25,403 nucleotides of DNA from UBA5266 sp964610025 (lineage in GTDB: Bacteria; Bacteroidota; Bacteroidia; Bacteroidales; WCHB1-69), in NCBI GenBank assembly GCA_964610025.1, contig CAZSTX010000028.1, forward strand, positions 1-25,403, read 5' to 3'. The position numbers and the translations under genes were made by a program. Numbering within the stretch: position 1 is the stretch's first letter; each line of letters starts with the position of its first letter. Under the pieces are notes generated by a model. That model saw nothing but the letters and a program-made list of their open reading frames with translations, made no database searches and had not been told where the DNA came from. Shown one piece after another: positions 1-8,550 of the stretch.

Positions 1-39
1 TTTTTACCCCTCAATTTTGGCATAAAAGGAGAAAAAAAG

Positions 40-113
40 TCGGGGTGAAAAGACTCGAACTTTCGACCCCTTGCACCCCATGCAAGTGCGCTAGCCAACT
101 GCGCCACACCCCG
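40..113 (-). tRNA. tRNA-Pro (anticodon GGG)
   Basis: Read on the minus strand, this 74-nt segment folds into a full cloverleaf. The 7-bp acceptor stem is CGGGGTG with CACCCCG, the D stem is GCGC/GCGC, the anticodon stem is CTTGC/GCAAG with loop ATGGGGT, and the T arm carries TTCGAGT. The loop puts GGG at positions 34-36, so it decodes proline CCC/CCU codons. The discriminator base is A. CCA is not encoded (ACT follows), so it must be added enzymatically. A run of seven T follows the 3' end on the transcribed strand and may act in termination. Confidence 0.95.
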
Positions 114-129
114 CCTTCTAATTTTTCTG

Positions 130-137
130 CAAAAATA
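130..137 (-). promoter_or_regulatory. -7 promoter element for tRNA-Pro
   Basis: The minus strand reads TATTTTTG, a match to the Bacteroidota -7 consensus TAnnTTTG. Its 3' end is 16 nt upstream of the mature tRNA-Pro 5' end, which leaves a short leader for RNase P. The same octamer recurs upstream of several other genes in this window. I see no convincing -33 element. Confidence 0.55.
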
Positions 138-223
138 TAAAAAAAAACGATATTTTACTCATATTATTTAATAAAAAAAATTAAAATTCGAGCTACAAAG
201 ACAAAAAACCGACAAGTAAAAGC

Positions 224-844
224 TCAATAACTTTCGATAATGCCTAAAATGTCTATTATTTCTTTAGGAAAAGTTGCCACGTAGTCAGGATTTAGTTCTC
301 GTAAACGTTTTTCTGCATTGTATCCCCAGCAAACAGCGATAATAGGAATCGTAACTTTCTGGCAGGCAATAATGTCTCTGTCTTCATCTCCTACATATAA
401 AACATCAGCGGGATTTAGCATGTATTTTTTACACATATTTTTAAAAACCAAATGTTTACCAAAAATTGAACTTTGCGAATATACAAAATCAAATAATTGT
501 TCTACGCGATGTTTTACTAAACACTGTCTGATATTTTCTTCAGAATTACTGGAGACAATCCCCAAACGATAAACGGCAGCAAGCTGTTGCAGCACTGGTA
601 TCATCTCTTTATAGAGCGAAATATTTTTCTTATTATTCAATTTTGATGTGATGTGTAGCATCATTTTCGGAATTTTACGGAGAGAAATATTTTTTCTTTT
701 CATTAGCTGTTTAATACCCTCATTGCGTAAAACTTCAAAATCTTCTTCGTTAACATTGTCAATTTCTAATGAAACAGTTTCTTTAATAGCATCAAAAGTA
801 TCTGCTAAAGTGCCATCGAAATCAAAAACAATGTATTGAATCAT
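224..844 (-). CDS. HAD-superfamily phosphatase (phosphoglycolate phosphatase-like)
   Basis: A 206-residue cytoplasmic hydrolase of the haloacid dehalogenase superfamily, subfamily I (helical cap between motifs I and II). Motif I is DFDGT with nucleophile Asp8 and acid/base Asp10; motif II is the VSSN serine near residues 98-99; the motif III lysine is probably Lys130 in FGKH; motif IV is GDEDRD with Asp153 and Asp157 for magnesium. Length and layout fit phosphoglycolate phosphatase/PGMB-type enzymes, but the substrate cannot be read from sequence. It lies 44 nt downstream of trmB on the same strand and is probably co-transcribed with it. Nothing is missing from the catalytic set. A pyrophosphatase or other small-phosphoester role is equally possible. 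Confidence 0.9.
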   Translation of the reverse strand: MIQYIVFDFDGTLADTFDAIKETVSLEIDNVNEEDFEVLRNEGIKQLMKRKNISLRKIPKMMLHITSKLNNKKNISLYKEMIPVLQQLAAVYRLGIVSSNSEENIRQCLVKHRVEQLFDFVYSQSSIFGKHLVFKNMCKKYMLNPADVLYVGDEDRDIIACQKVTIPIIAVCWGYNAEKRLRELNPDYVATFPKEIIDILGIIESY

Positions 845-888
845 AAGCTATAAACAATTAATAAATCTTTCTAAAAAAAGCGACTTTG

Positions 889-1563
889 TTAATCACTACT
901 AAGTGAAAATTTCAAGTAATAAATGGGCAATCCTTGCGCTATCCACATTTTTTCATAATGGGTTTGAATACTAAGGTCAGGATTGTCGATTACAGTGCCG
1001 TATATATCTTCTTTTTTTTCTAATAAGTTATATTTTAATTTATCAATTACTTCGATAGTGTAATCAAATAGCAATTTATTGTCTGTTTTTAGGTGGATAC
1101 ATCCATTAGGTATTAATAGTTGTCGGTAAATATCTAAAAAATAAGATGCTGTTAATCGTTTATTAGTTTTCGAACGTTTTGGTTGAGGGTCGGGAAAAGT
1201 GAGCCATATTTCACTTACTTCATTTTCTGCAAAGAAATTAGCTAACAACTGTATTTGAGTACGTATAAAAGCTACGTTACTTAATTTATTTTCGACAGAA
1301 AACTTACATCCGTTCCACATCCTAGCTCCTTTACGGTCTATTCCAATAAAATTTTTTTCAGGATGCCGCTGTGCTAATTCTATTGTATATTCTCCTTTTC
1401 CACAACCTAACTCTAATACGATTGGATTTTGATTTTTAAAAAAATCAGCATGCCATTTCCCTTTTATAGCAGCTTCATTAATAGATATTTCTTCATAAGG
1501 TAATTGAATAAAATTTGGAAAAGTCAGATTCTCAGCAAATTTATCTAATTTATTTCTACCCAT
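889..1563 (-). CDS. trmB: tRNA (guanine-N7-)-methyltransferase TrmB
   Basis: A 224-residue class I SAM-dependent methyltransferase that makes m7G46 in the variable loop of tRNAs. The SAM-binding motif ELGCGKGEY lies at about 51-59, the ribose-binding acidic region GIDRKG at 74-79, the family hallmark FPDPQPKRSKTNKR at 123-136, and the C-terminal THYEKMW substrate motif at 201-207. Length is normal for the family, and the N-terminus is the usual bacterial form. The start ATG lies 24 nt downstream of a TATTTTTG box. It is the first gene of a likely two-gene unit with the HAD phosphatase, and it is transcribed divergently from the TonB-dependent receptor. Confidence 0.95.
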   Translation of the reverse strand: MGRNKLDKFAENLTFPNFIQLPYEEISINEAAIKGKWHADFFKNQNPIVLELGCGKGEYTIELAQRHPEKNFIGIDRKGARMWNGCKFSVENKLSNVAFIRTQIQLLANFFAENEVSEIWLTFPDPQPKRSKTNKRLTASYFLDIYRQLLIPNGCIHLKTDNKLLFDYTIEVIDKLKYNLLEKKEDIYGTVIDNPDLSIQTHYEKMWIAQGLPIYYLKFSLSSD

Positions 1564-1586
1564 TTTTATTAAAATTTTATAATTGG

Positions 1587-1594
1587 CAAAAATA
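1587..1594 (-). promoter_or_regulatory. -7 promoter element for trmB
   Basis: The minus strand reads TATTTTTG, matching the Bacteroidota TAnnTTTG -7 consensus, and ends 23 nt before the trmB ATG. The 129-bp divergent region shows no equally good box for the receptor gene on the plus strand. Confidence 0.55.
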
Positions 1595-1692
1595 GCATTT
1601 TTTCTCGAAAGATAACATGCAAATACAATATATATATTATTTTAGCGTAGTAATGAATACTATTCTATATTGCAAAAGTTAGTTGTTAGGAA

Positions 1693-4233
1693 ATGTCGAA
1701 AAGATTATTTTTCAATTTATTAGTTTTGAGCTTATTGCTCTCTTTTCGCACCTATGGTCAATCTGTTAACAATAAAATCTATGGCAAAATAGTAGATAGT
1801 TCAGACATTCCTCTTGAATTAGTAAACATTACCGTTAAAGAATCTCCCAAACTTGGCACAACTACCAACGAAGCTGGTAGGTTTGAGTTGGCTATAGGAA
1901 CATTAAAAGAATGCACCTTAATAATAAGTTCTTTGGGTTATATAACAAAAGAATATCCCGTTGTTAAAGAAGGAAATAAAAGGATATTTGTAAACATTGT
2001 GCTGAATCCTTCTCCTATTTCTTTACCCGAAATAGCGATTAAAAGCAATTATAAAATCAATGAAGAGATTGAACACATTAGTCCAAAAGCCATTATGCTT
2101 ATGCCTTCTTTAAATAGCAGCATAGAGAATTTAATCAAGGCAATAGGGTTGGGTGTTCGCTCTAATAATGAATTAAGTAATCAATACAATGTTAGAGGTG
2201 GCAACTTTGACGAAAACCTTATTTATTTAAATGGAATTGAAATATATCGTCCTTTTTTAATTCGTTCAGGGCAGCAAGAAGGCTTGAGTTTTATCAATCC
2301 TGATTTAGTGGCATCGGTTAATTTTTCTTCTGGTGGATTTAATCCTTACTATGGCGACAAAATGTCTTCTGTTTTAGATGTTCGTTACAAAACGCCTTTG
2401 TTTTTTAAAGGAAGTGTGTATGCTAGTTTATTAGGTGCTGGTTGTCATATAGAAAATATTAGTAAAAATAAAAAAGTTTCTTATTTGTTAGGTGTACGTT
2501 ACCTTTCCAATTCGTATATGATAAAAAAAATGCAAACACAAGGCGATGCAAAACCTAATTTCACCGACATACAACTTCTTATTAATTATACACCTCATCC
2601 AAAATGGACTCTGTCACTTTTTGGTAATTACTCGCACAACAGCTATCAATTAATTCCTACGACCAAAGAAACTACTTTTGGCACTATTAATCAAATAAAA
2701 CGTTTAAAAATTTATTTTGATGGTCAAGAAATAGATGCTTATCAAACTTTTTTTACAGCATTGACTACTACCTATTCTTACAACGAAAACAATAGTTTTA
2801 GCTTTATACTTTCTCATTTCAACTCTATCGAAAAAGAAACATTCGATATTGAAGGACAATATTTTTTAAGTGAAGTCAATAGTGATTTTGGCTCGGAAGA
2901 GTTGGGACAAGATTTGTCATCAAGAGCTGTTGGCAGCGATTTGCATCACGGACGTAATTTTTTGAATGCAAACATCTTTCATGCTGAAATAAAAGGCACG
3001 CACACTTTAACTAACAATCTGTTCTTATGGGGATTAAAAGCACAAGAAGAATTAATCAACGATAAATTATGTGAGTGGCGTTTACGCGATTCAACTTATT
3101 ACACCCTCCCTTTTGTTCCTATTGTGCCAGGCGATAGCGTCCCTTTTGAGCATCCGGCTCGCAAATTAATCATTGACGATTATCTGAACAGTAAAAACAA
3201 ATTAAACTCTTTCCGTTTTTCAGGTTATGCTCAAAACAAATGGACTTATGAAGATAGTTCTTATCTCTTTATACTTACAGGGGGAGTGCGTTTTTCTTAT
3301 TGGAGTTTTAATCACGAATTGATAGTAACTCCACGTATTCGCCTTACATATCAGCCAAAAATAAAATCCGACATATCGTTCTATATTGCAAGTGGCATGT
3401 ACTATCAGCCACCTTTTTATAAAGAAATGCGATATGCTGACGGCACATTAAACAAAGATATTAAATCTCAAAAATCCTATCATTTAATTTTAGGTTATGA
3501 TTATTTATTTAAAATTGCTCGCCGTCCTTTCAAACTTACAGGAGAAGTATATTATAAATATTTATACGATTTAATTACCTATTCGCTTGATAATGTTCGA
3601 GTAATATATTCTGGAACTAACGATGCTCATGGCTTTGCTGTAGGTATCGATAGCAAATTGTCGGGAGAAATAGTACCCGGATTAGAATCATGGCTCTCCT
3701 TTTCTTTAATGCGAACAATGGAAGATATAGAAGGAGATTTTTATTATCTGTATTTAGATAGTAATCATAACATTACCATCAATCCTGATGAAATAATAAT
3801 AGATAGCATTGTTTATCCAGGTTATCTACCTCGCTTAACCGACCAACGTTTTTCTATTAATTTATTTTTTCAAGACAAAGTGCCTCGTCTTCCTATGCTT
3901 AAAGCACATATTAATTTAATCTACTCAACGCCAATTATGTATTCTATTCCAAAATATACACGAGCTAATTATGGGTTCCGTTCTCCCAAGGCTTATTTCA
4001 GAACTGACATAGGTTTGTCGTGGCAATTTATTAATGATGCTTCTATTTCTAATCCAAAAAATCCATTTCGAGTCTTTAATGCCGCTTACTTAACCTTTGA
4101 AATATTTAATATTTTTAATTATTATAATATTATTTCATTTACTTATGTTAAAGATATTGATGGCAATCCTTACCGTGTTCCCAATTATCTTACCCCAAGA
4201 TTATTTAATATCAAATTGCGATTTGAGTTTTAA
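1693..4233 (+). CDS. TonB-dependent outer membrane receptor with N-terminal CarboxypepD_reg-like domain
   Basis: An 846-residue outer membrane transporter. Residues 1-22 form a signal peptide ending in YGQ. Residues 26-105 are a carboxypeptidase-regulatory-like Ig-fold domain of the type fused to many Bacteroidota receptors (GKIVDSSDIPLELVNITV start, SLGY near the end). Residues 125-235 form the plug, with QYNVRGGNFDENLIYLNGI as its core. The remainder is beta-barrel rich in aromatic alternation, and the last strand ends with Phe (KLRFEF), the usual signal for BAM-mediated insertion. Such receptors are energised by TonB; a tonB gene lies at 11705. There is no SusD partner, so a SusCD glycan role is unlikely, and the substrate is unknown. 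A PorV/PorQ-like gene follows 79 nt downstream. Confidence 0.9.
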   Translation: MSKRLFFNLLVLSLLLSFRTYGQSVNNKIYGKIVDSSDIPLELVNITVKESPKLGTTTNEAGRFELAIGTLKECTLIISSLGYITKEYPVVKEGNKRIFVNIVLNPSPISLPEIAIKSNYKINEEIEHISPKAIMLMPSLNSSIENLIKAIGLGVRSNNELSNQYNVRGGNFDENLIYLNGIEIYRPFLIRSGQQEGLSFINPDLVASVNFSSGGFNPYYGDKMSSVLDVRYKTPLFFKGSVYASLLGAGCHIENISKNKKVSYLLGVRYLSNSYMIKKMQTQGDAKPNFTDIQLLINYTPHPKWTLSLFGNYSHNSYQLIPTTKETTFGTINQIKRLKIYFDGQEIDAYQTFFTALTTTYSYNENNSFSFILSHFNSIEKETFDIEGQYFLSEVNSDFGSEELGQDLSSRAVGSDLHHGRNFLNANIFHAEIKGTHTLTNNLFLWGLKAQEELINDKLCEWRLRDSTYYTLPFVPIVPGDSVPFEHPARKLIIDDYLNSKNKLNSFRFSGYAQNKWTYEDSSYLFILTGGVRFSYWSFNHELIVTPRIRLTYQPKIKSDISFYIASGMYYQPPFYKEMRYADGTLNKDIKSQKSYHLILGYDYLFKIARRPFKLTGEVYYKYLYDLITYSLDNVRVIYSGTNDAHGFAVGIDSKLSGEIVPGLESWLSFSLMRTMEDIEGDFYYLYLDSNHNITINPDEIIIDSIVYPGYLPRLTDQRFSINLFFQDKVPRLPMLKAHINLIYSTPIMYSIPKYTRANYGFRSPKAYFRTDIGLSWQFINDASISNPKNPFRVFNAAYLTFEIFNIFNYYNIISFTYVKDIDGNPYRVPNYLTPRLFNIKLRFEF

Positions 4234-4237
4234 TTGT

Positions 4238-4270
4238 TTTATTTTCTAATAGTAAAAATAGCAAAATAAA
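4238..4270 (+). terminator. AT-rich hairpin between receptor and PorV-like gene
   Basis: TTTATTTTCTA (4238-4248) can pair with TAGCAAAATAAA (4259-4270) with one bulged base and a 10-nt loop. The hairpin starts a few bases after the receptor stop codon. It may be a weak terminator or an mRNA-stabilising element. In such AT-rich DNA it could also be chance. Confidence 0.3.
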
Positions 4271-4312
4271 GATTTTATGTTTTCGTTAAAATGATATTAA
4301 AATAAAAGATTC

Positions 4313-5410
4313 TTGAGAACAAAGTGTCATATTTATCTATTGCTGTTATTGTTGTTGCTGACAAAATTTATAGCAGCACAAACAAAATACAGTAACGATT
4401 TTCTCAATTTAGGCGTCAGTGCCAAAGGTTTAGCACTTGCACACACACAAGTAGCTACTGTTGATGATGTAACATCATCTTATTGGAATCCAGCTGGTTT
4501 AGCTAATATCGAAAAACGATACGAAATGGCACTTATGCACGCAGCTTATTTTGCTGGCATTGCTAATTATGATTATTTAGGGCTTTCTTATAAAATAGAT
4601 ACAATACAAAGTGTAGGACTTACACTGATTCGCTTTGGAGTAGATGGCATATTAAACACAACATTACTAATTGATAATCAAGGAAATATTAATTATAATC
4701 GCATATCTTATTTTTCGACTGTTGATTGGGCAATGCTTCTTTCTTATGGACGCAAACTGCCTATAGAAGGCTTGTCTATTGGTGGTAATTTCAAAGTGAT
4801 AAGAAGAAAAATAGGTAGTTTTGCAGGTGCGTGGGGATTGGGACTTGATGCTGGGTTACAATATCAAATAAAAAAATGGCGATTCGGTTTTGTTGCACGC
4901 GACATCACTTCTACTTTTCATGCATGGCACTATCAGCTTTCTGACTCTATCAAAGATGTTTTTATACGTACAGACAATGAACTGCCCGAAAATGGTTTAG
5001 AAATAACGATTCCTCGTTTATCCCTTGGTGTTGGCTATCATTTCGATTTAGGAAAAAAATTCACTGCCATGACCGCTCTCGATATCGACTGCCCCTTAGA
5101 TGGCAAACGCAATGCACTATTGTCGACAAAAGTTATCACTTTCGACCCCCATTTAGGAGTAGAATTTGGCTATAACAACATTGTTTATTTAAGAGGAGGT
5201 ATTGGTAATTTTCAAAAAGAAAAAGATATAGACGGCAAAAATATAGTAAGTTGCCAAATAAACATTGGACTTGGTTTTACTATAAAAAAAATACTTAGCA
5301 TAGACTATGCGCTCACTGATTTAGGCGACTTATCAGGAGCAATCTATTCGCATATTTTTTCGCTTAAACTTTCGTTGAACCAATTCAAAAAAACGCTTAA
5401 TAATCCATAA
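4313..5410 (+). CDS. PorV/PorQ-family outer membrane protein
   Basis: A 365-residue predicted outer membrane beta-barrel of the PorV/PorQ (FadL-like fold) family. After a very Leu-rich signal peptide ending in IAAQ (about residue 23), the mature protein starts with the family hallmarks: FLNLGVSAKGLALAHTQVAT, then DDVTSSYWNPAGLA at 51-64. PorV in T9SS shuttles cargo at the cell surface and PorQ belongs to the same system, but many Bacteroidota carry extra paralogues of unknown role, so T9SS function here is only possible. The start must be non-ATG: an in-frame TAA lies at 4298-4300, and no ATG or GTG occurs before the hydrophobic core, so TTG at 4313 is the best start. It follows the TonB-dependent receptor by 79 nt in the same direction. 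Confidence 0.8.
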   Translation: MRTKCHIYLLLLLLLLTKFIAAQTKYSNDFLNLGVSAKGLALAHTQVATVDDVTSSYWNPAGLANIEKRYEMALMHAAYFAGIANYDYLGLSYKIDTIQSVGLTLIRFGVDGILNTTLLIDNQGNINYNRISYFSTVDWAMLLSYGRKLPIEGLSIGGNFKVIRRKIGSFAGAWGLGLDAGLQYQIKKWRFGFVARDITSTFHAWHYQLSDSIKDVFIRTDNELPENGLEITIPRLSLGVGYHFDLGKKFTAMTALDIDCPLDGKRNALLSTKVITFDPHLGVEFGYNNIVYLRGGIGNFQKEKDIDGKNIVSCQINIGLGFTIKKILSIDYALTDLGDLSGAIYSHIFSLKLSLNQFKKTLNNP

Positions 5411-5446
5411 AATCGAATAGCATCTATTTTAGCAATTTTTATTTAG

Positions 5447-5454
5447 TATTTTTG
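5447..5454 (+). promoter_or_regulatory. -7 promoter element for the flippase gene
   Basis: TATTTTTG matches the Bacteroidota TAnnTTTG consensus and lies 39 nt upstream of the flippase ATG, in the 83-nt gap after the PorV-like gene. This suggests the flippase and dehydrogenase have their own promoter. Confidence 0.5.
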
Positions 5455-5493
5455 CATTATTAATTATTAAAAATTTATTTTATTGTATAACAA

Positions 5494-6984
5494 ATGGCTG
5501 AATTAAAAAAACTGGCAAATCAAACTCTTATTTATGGCAGTCCTACCATTATTGGGCGTTTGTTAAACTATTTGCTTGTACCTTTCCATACTTATATTTT
5601 TTTAGAACCAAAAGACTATGGAGTAGTTACCGAAATGTATGCATGGGTAGCATTGCTTATGGTAGTGCTTACTTATGGAATGGAAACGGCTTTTTTTCGC
5701 TTCAACAGCATGCATAGCGACAAACCCAAAGTGTTTAGTACAAGTTTTTTGATGATACTTTCTACCACTTCATTATTTCTTATTCTGACGCTTATTTTTT
5801 CACAACCAATTGCCAATATTTTAAAATACCCTTTGCATCCTGAATACATACAATGGTTTTCTATTATTGTTAGTTTCGATGTGATTAGTAGCATTCCTTT
5901 TGCTCGTTTGCGTGCCGAAAACAAACCTTTGCGTTTTGCTTTTATAAAGACTGCAAATATTGTATTAAATATTTTCTTTAATCTTTTCTTTTTATGGTTT
6001 TGTCCACTCATGATACAGAACGGAATAGGGATTTCTTTCTTCTCTCTGATTTATCGTCCTGAAATAGGTGTAGGCTATATTTTTATTGCTAACCTAATAG
6101 CTTCAACAATACAAATGCTGATGCTACTCAACACTTGCAAAGGATTGAAACTTCATATTAATTGGTCTTTAATAAAACCTATGTTGCACTATGCTTTGCC
6201 CTTACTGATACTTGGGTTAGCGGGGATTGTCAACGAGACTTTGGATCGTATTTTAATAAAAAACTTATCAACGGAAAATCCTATGCACTATTTGGGAGTA
6301 TATGGTGCTTGTTTTAAGATTGCCGTCATTATGTCGTTATTTATACAAGCATTTCGCTATGCTGCCGAACCTTTTTTCTTTGAACAATTTAAAGATAAAG
6401 ATGCTAAAAAAACTTATTCTATAGTAATGACTTATTTTGTTATTGTATGCAGTTTTATTTTCTTAGCTACAACTTTATACCTCGATTTTATTAAATATTT
6501 TGTAAGTAGTCGGTATCACGAAGGATTGCATATAGTGCCTCCTATTCTACTTGCATATATGATGTTAGGTATCTTTTTCAATTTAAGTATTTGGTATAAA
6601 TTAACAGGAAAAACCAAATATGGGGCTTACATTTCAGTTGGCGGTGCCGTTATTACACTTATTGTTAACTTTTCGCTAATTCCTATAATAGGCTATACAG
6701 CAGCCGCATGGGGACATTTCGTTTCCTATTTTTGTATGATGTTAGTTTCTTATTTCTTAGGGCAAAAACATTATCCTATTAATTATGATTTAAAGAAAAT
6801 AGCATTTTATAGCTTCACTTCCATTGCTTTATTTTTAATAAGCTATTACTTAATTCCCTTCCATAAAATAAGTTCTCATCAAGTACTAATCAAAACAATT
6901 GTTAATACAATCATACTGCTAACTTATATAATAATCATTATAAAAAAAGAATTTTATTCTATCAAAGTACTATTCAAAAAATAA
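5494..6984 (+). CDS. MOP-superfamily polysaccharide flippase (Wzx-like)
   Basis: A 496-residue polytopic inner membrane protein with roughly 14 hydrophobic segments and almost no large soluble domain. The N-terminal LANQTLIYGSPTIIGRLLNY and the YGMETAFFRF region are typical of the polysaccharide biosynthesis/oligosaccharide flippase branch of the MOP exporters. Family members flip undecaprenyl-linked glycans, or lipid intermediates, across the inner membrane. No glycosyltransferase or Wzy-like gene lies nearby, so the substrate is unknown; a lipid II (MurJ-like) role is less likely from the sequence pattern. It has its own upstream -7 box and ends 18 nt before the dehydrogenase gene, with which it is probably co-transcribed. 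Confidence 0.85.
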   Translation: MAELKKLANQTLIYGSPTIIGRLLNYLLVPFHTYIFLEPKDYGVVTEMYAWVALLMVVLTYGMETAFFRFNSMHSDKPKVFSTSFLMILSTTSLFLILTLIFSQPIANILKYPLHPEYIQWFSIIVSFDVISSIPFARLRAENKPLRFAFIKTANIVLNIFFNLFFLWFCPLMIQNGIGISFFSLIYRPEIGVGYIFIANLIASTIQMLMLLNTCKGLKLHINWSLIKPMLHYALPLLILGLAGIVNETLDRILIKNLSTENPMHYLGVYGACFKIAVIMSLFIQAFRYAAEPFFFEQFKDKDAKKTYSIVMTYFVIVCSFIFLATTLYLDFIKYFVSSRYHEGLHIVPPILLAYMMLGIFFNLSIWYKLTGKTKYGAYISVGGAVITLIVNFSLIPIIGYTAAAWGHFVSYFCMMLVSYFLGQKHYPINYDLKKIAFYSFTSIALFLISYYLIPFHKISSHQVLIKTIVNTIILLTYIIIIIKKEFYSIKVLFKK

Positions 6985-7002
6985 TTAATATTCCTTATAG
7001 CA

Positions 7003-7962
7003 ATGAGAAAAAAAATTTTATTGATTGACCATCCCCATCCAAGTATGGAAGAAGAACTCAATGCTTTAGGATTTTTATTAGATAAAAAAAACATCAGCTA
7101 TCAAGAGCTTTTAACTATCGCTTCAGATTATTACGGGTATATTATTCGTAGCAAATTCTCTATCGACAAGCAGCTTATCGACCAATCGGTAAATTTAAAA
7201 TTTATTGCTCGCATAGGGGCTGGAATGGAAAACATTGATACCGATTATGCTAAAAGCAAAAACATACTTTGCCTGAATTCTCCCGAAGGAAACGCCGATG
7301 CAGTCGGTGAATTTGTTATTGGAAGTTTATTAAGTTTATTTCGAAACATAAAAAAAGCAGATTCAGAAGTCCGCAATGGCATTTGGGATAGACAATCTAA
7401 TATTGGAATAGAATTATATAAAAAAACAGTTGGTATTATTGGTTATGGAAATATGGGAAGTTGTTTAGCCCAAAAACTTCAGTCTTTGGCTTGCGAAGTA
7501 TTGGTGTATGATAAATTTAAAAGCAATTTTGGCAGTCAATATATTCAAGAAGTTGCATTAGAAGAAATACAAAAAAAAGCTGACATTATAAGCATACACA
7601 TCAATTACACTCCAGAAAATCACTACTATATCAACAAAGAATGGTTAAGTGGGTTTCAAAAAAACATTTATCTTATCAATACCTCTCGTGGTAAAATACT
7701 GAATACTATTGATGTTGTCGAATCTTTGAAAAACGGAAAAATAATTGCTGCTGCTTTAGATGTATTAGAGTATGAAAATATTCGCTTGCAAAACAAGCCT
7801 ATAGAAAAATGGAATGAGGCGATGTATTTTTTAGCTCAATCTCCTAATGTTATTCTCTCTCCTCACATCGCAGGTCAAACCCATGAAGCACATAAAAAAC
7901 ATGCGAAAGTTTTAATTGATAAAATAAAAAAGGAAGTATTAGAAAAAGAAAAAATTATTTGA
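7003..7962 (+). CDS. D-2-hydroxyacid dehydrogenase family protein (SerA-like fold)
   Basis: A 319-residue NAD(P)-dependent D-isomer-specific 2-hydroxyacid dehydrogenase. The cofactor fold is seen as GIIGYGNMG at 144-152 with Asp170 following the second strand (VYDK). The catalytic set is present: Arg229 in NTSRGK, Glu258 in DVLEYE and His288 in SPHIAG. The substrate loop IARIGAGMENID lies at 68-79. Length matches single-domain family members without the C-terminal ACT domain of long SerA enzymes. It may be a 3-phosphoglycerate dehydrogenase or a glyoxylate/hydroxypyruvate-type reductase; sequence alone does not decide, and no serC lies alongside. It starts 18 nt after the flippase and its last 8 bases overlap the convergent LuxR-type regulator gene. 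Confidence 0.88.
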   Translation: MRKKILLIDHPHPSMEEELNALGFLLDKKNISYQELLTIASDYYGYIIRSKFSIDKQLIDQSVNLKFIARIGAGMENIDTDYAKSKNILCLNSPEGNADAVGEFVIGSLLSLFRNIKKADSEVRNGIWDRQSNIGIELYKKTVGIIGYGNMGSCLAQKLQSLACEVLVYDKFKSNFGSQYIQEVALEEIQKKADIISIHINYTPENHYYINKEWLSGFQKNIYLINTSRGKILNTIDVVESLKNGKIIAAALDVLEYENIRLQNKPIEKWNEAMYFLAQSPNVILSPHIAGQTHEAHKKHAKVLIDKIKKEVLEKEKII

Positions 7963-8548
7963 TACTACTTTCGTCAATCAAATTGTTTAACAAAGCATAA
8001 ACTGTCAGTCCCGAAATGGTCTTAATGCCCGTTTTACGATTGATATTTTTTCGATGAGAAATAACGGTATGAATAGATATATGCAATTGATCTGCAATTT
8101 CTTTATTGGTTTTACCTTTCGCAACTGCTATTAATATATCTTTTTCTCTATCCGAAAGTTCATAGTTTTCTTTTATCGTATTATTATTTTTGTCTAATAA
8201 TGAATTGCGTAATTTTGCTTCTATTTTTTGTTTTGTATCACTGATTTCGATAACAGCATGATATTGTTTTAATGTTACACTCTCAACATAAGCACTTACC
8301 AAAGCTACCAAAAACATATTAGTATACTCACGAAACATACTTTTGAGCATATAACGCTTGGAATAATCTATTACTTCAGGGTTGATAACAAGTATATCAG
8401 GTTTGATTGACAGCATTTTTTCATGCAATTTTTCCATTGACTCTAATACTCTTACAATTTCAAATTCAATACTATCAGAAAGTAAATACACAAACCCAGC
8501 AGCTATAATAGGAGAAGGTTCCACTAATAATATTTTATTTCGTTTCAT
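7955..8548 (-). CDS. LuxR-family transcriptional regulator with degenerate receiver domain
   Basis: A 197-residue DNA-binding regulator. Residues 1-115 have a response-regulator-like pattern (KILLVEPSPIIAAGFVYLL, then KPDILVINPEVIDY), but the phosphoacceptor position holds Asn56 instead of Asp, and the usual N-terminal acidic pair is Glu10-Pro11. Residues 130-190 are a LuxR/NarL helix-turn-helix: LSDREKDILIAVAKGKTNKE followed by IADQLHISIHTVISHRKNI. The DNA-binding part looks intact. Classical phosphotransfer control is therefore unlikely. It starts 2 nt after the hemerythrin stop codon, so the pair is one transcript and translation is probably coupled. I infer that the upstream di-iron protein, rather than a kinase, supplies or tunes its signal. 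No histidine kinase is nearby. Confidence 0.87.
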   Translation of the reverse strand: MKRNKILLVEPSPIIAAGFVYLLSDSIEFEIVRVLESMEKLHEKMLSIKPDILVINPEVIDYSKRYMLKSMFREYTNMFLVALVSAYVESVTLKQYHAVIEISDTKQKIEAKLRNSLLDKNNNTIKENYELSDREKDILIAVAKGKTNKEIADQLHISIHTVISHRKNINRKTGIKTISGLTVYALLNNLIDESSIK

Positions 8549-8550
8549 AG

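Noticed and set aside
318..839. Plus-strand open frames opposite the HAD phosphatase
   Set aside because: They are shadows; the minus-strand frame has every HAD motif.
1600..1692. Promoter for the TonB-dependent receptor (CTATATTGC near 1666)
   Set aside because: It matches the -7 consensus too poorly to list as a feature.
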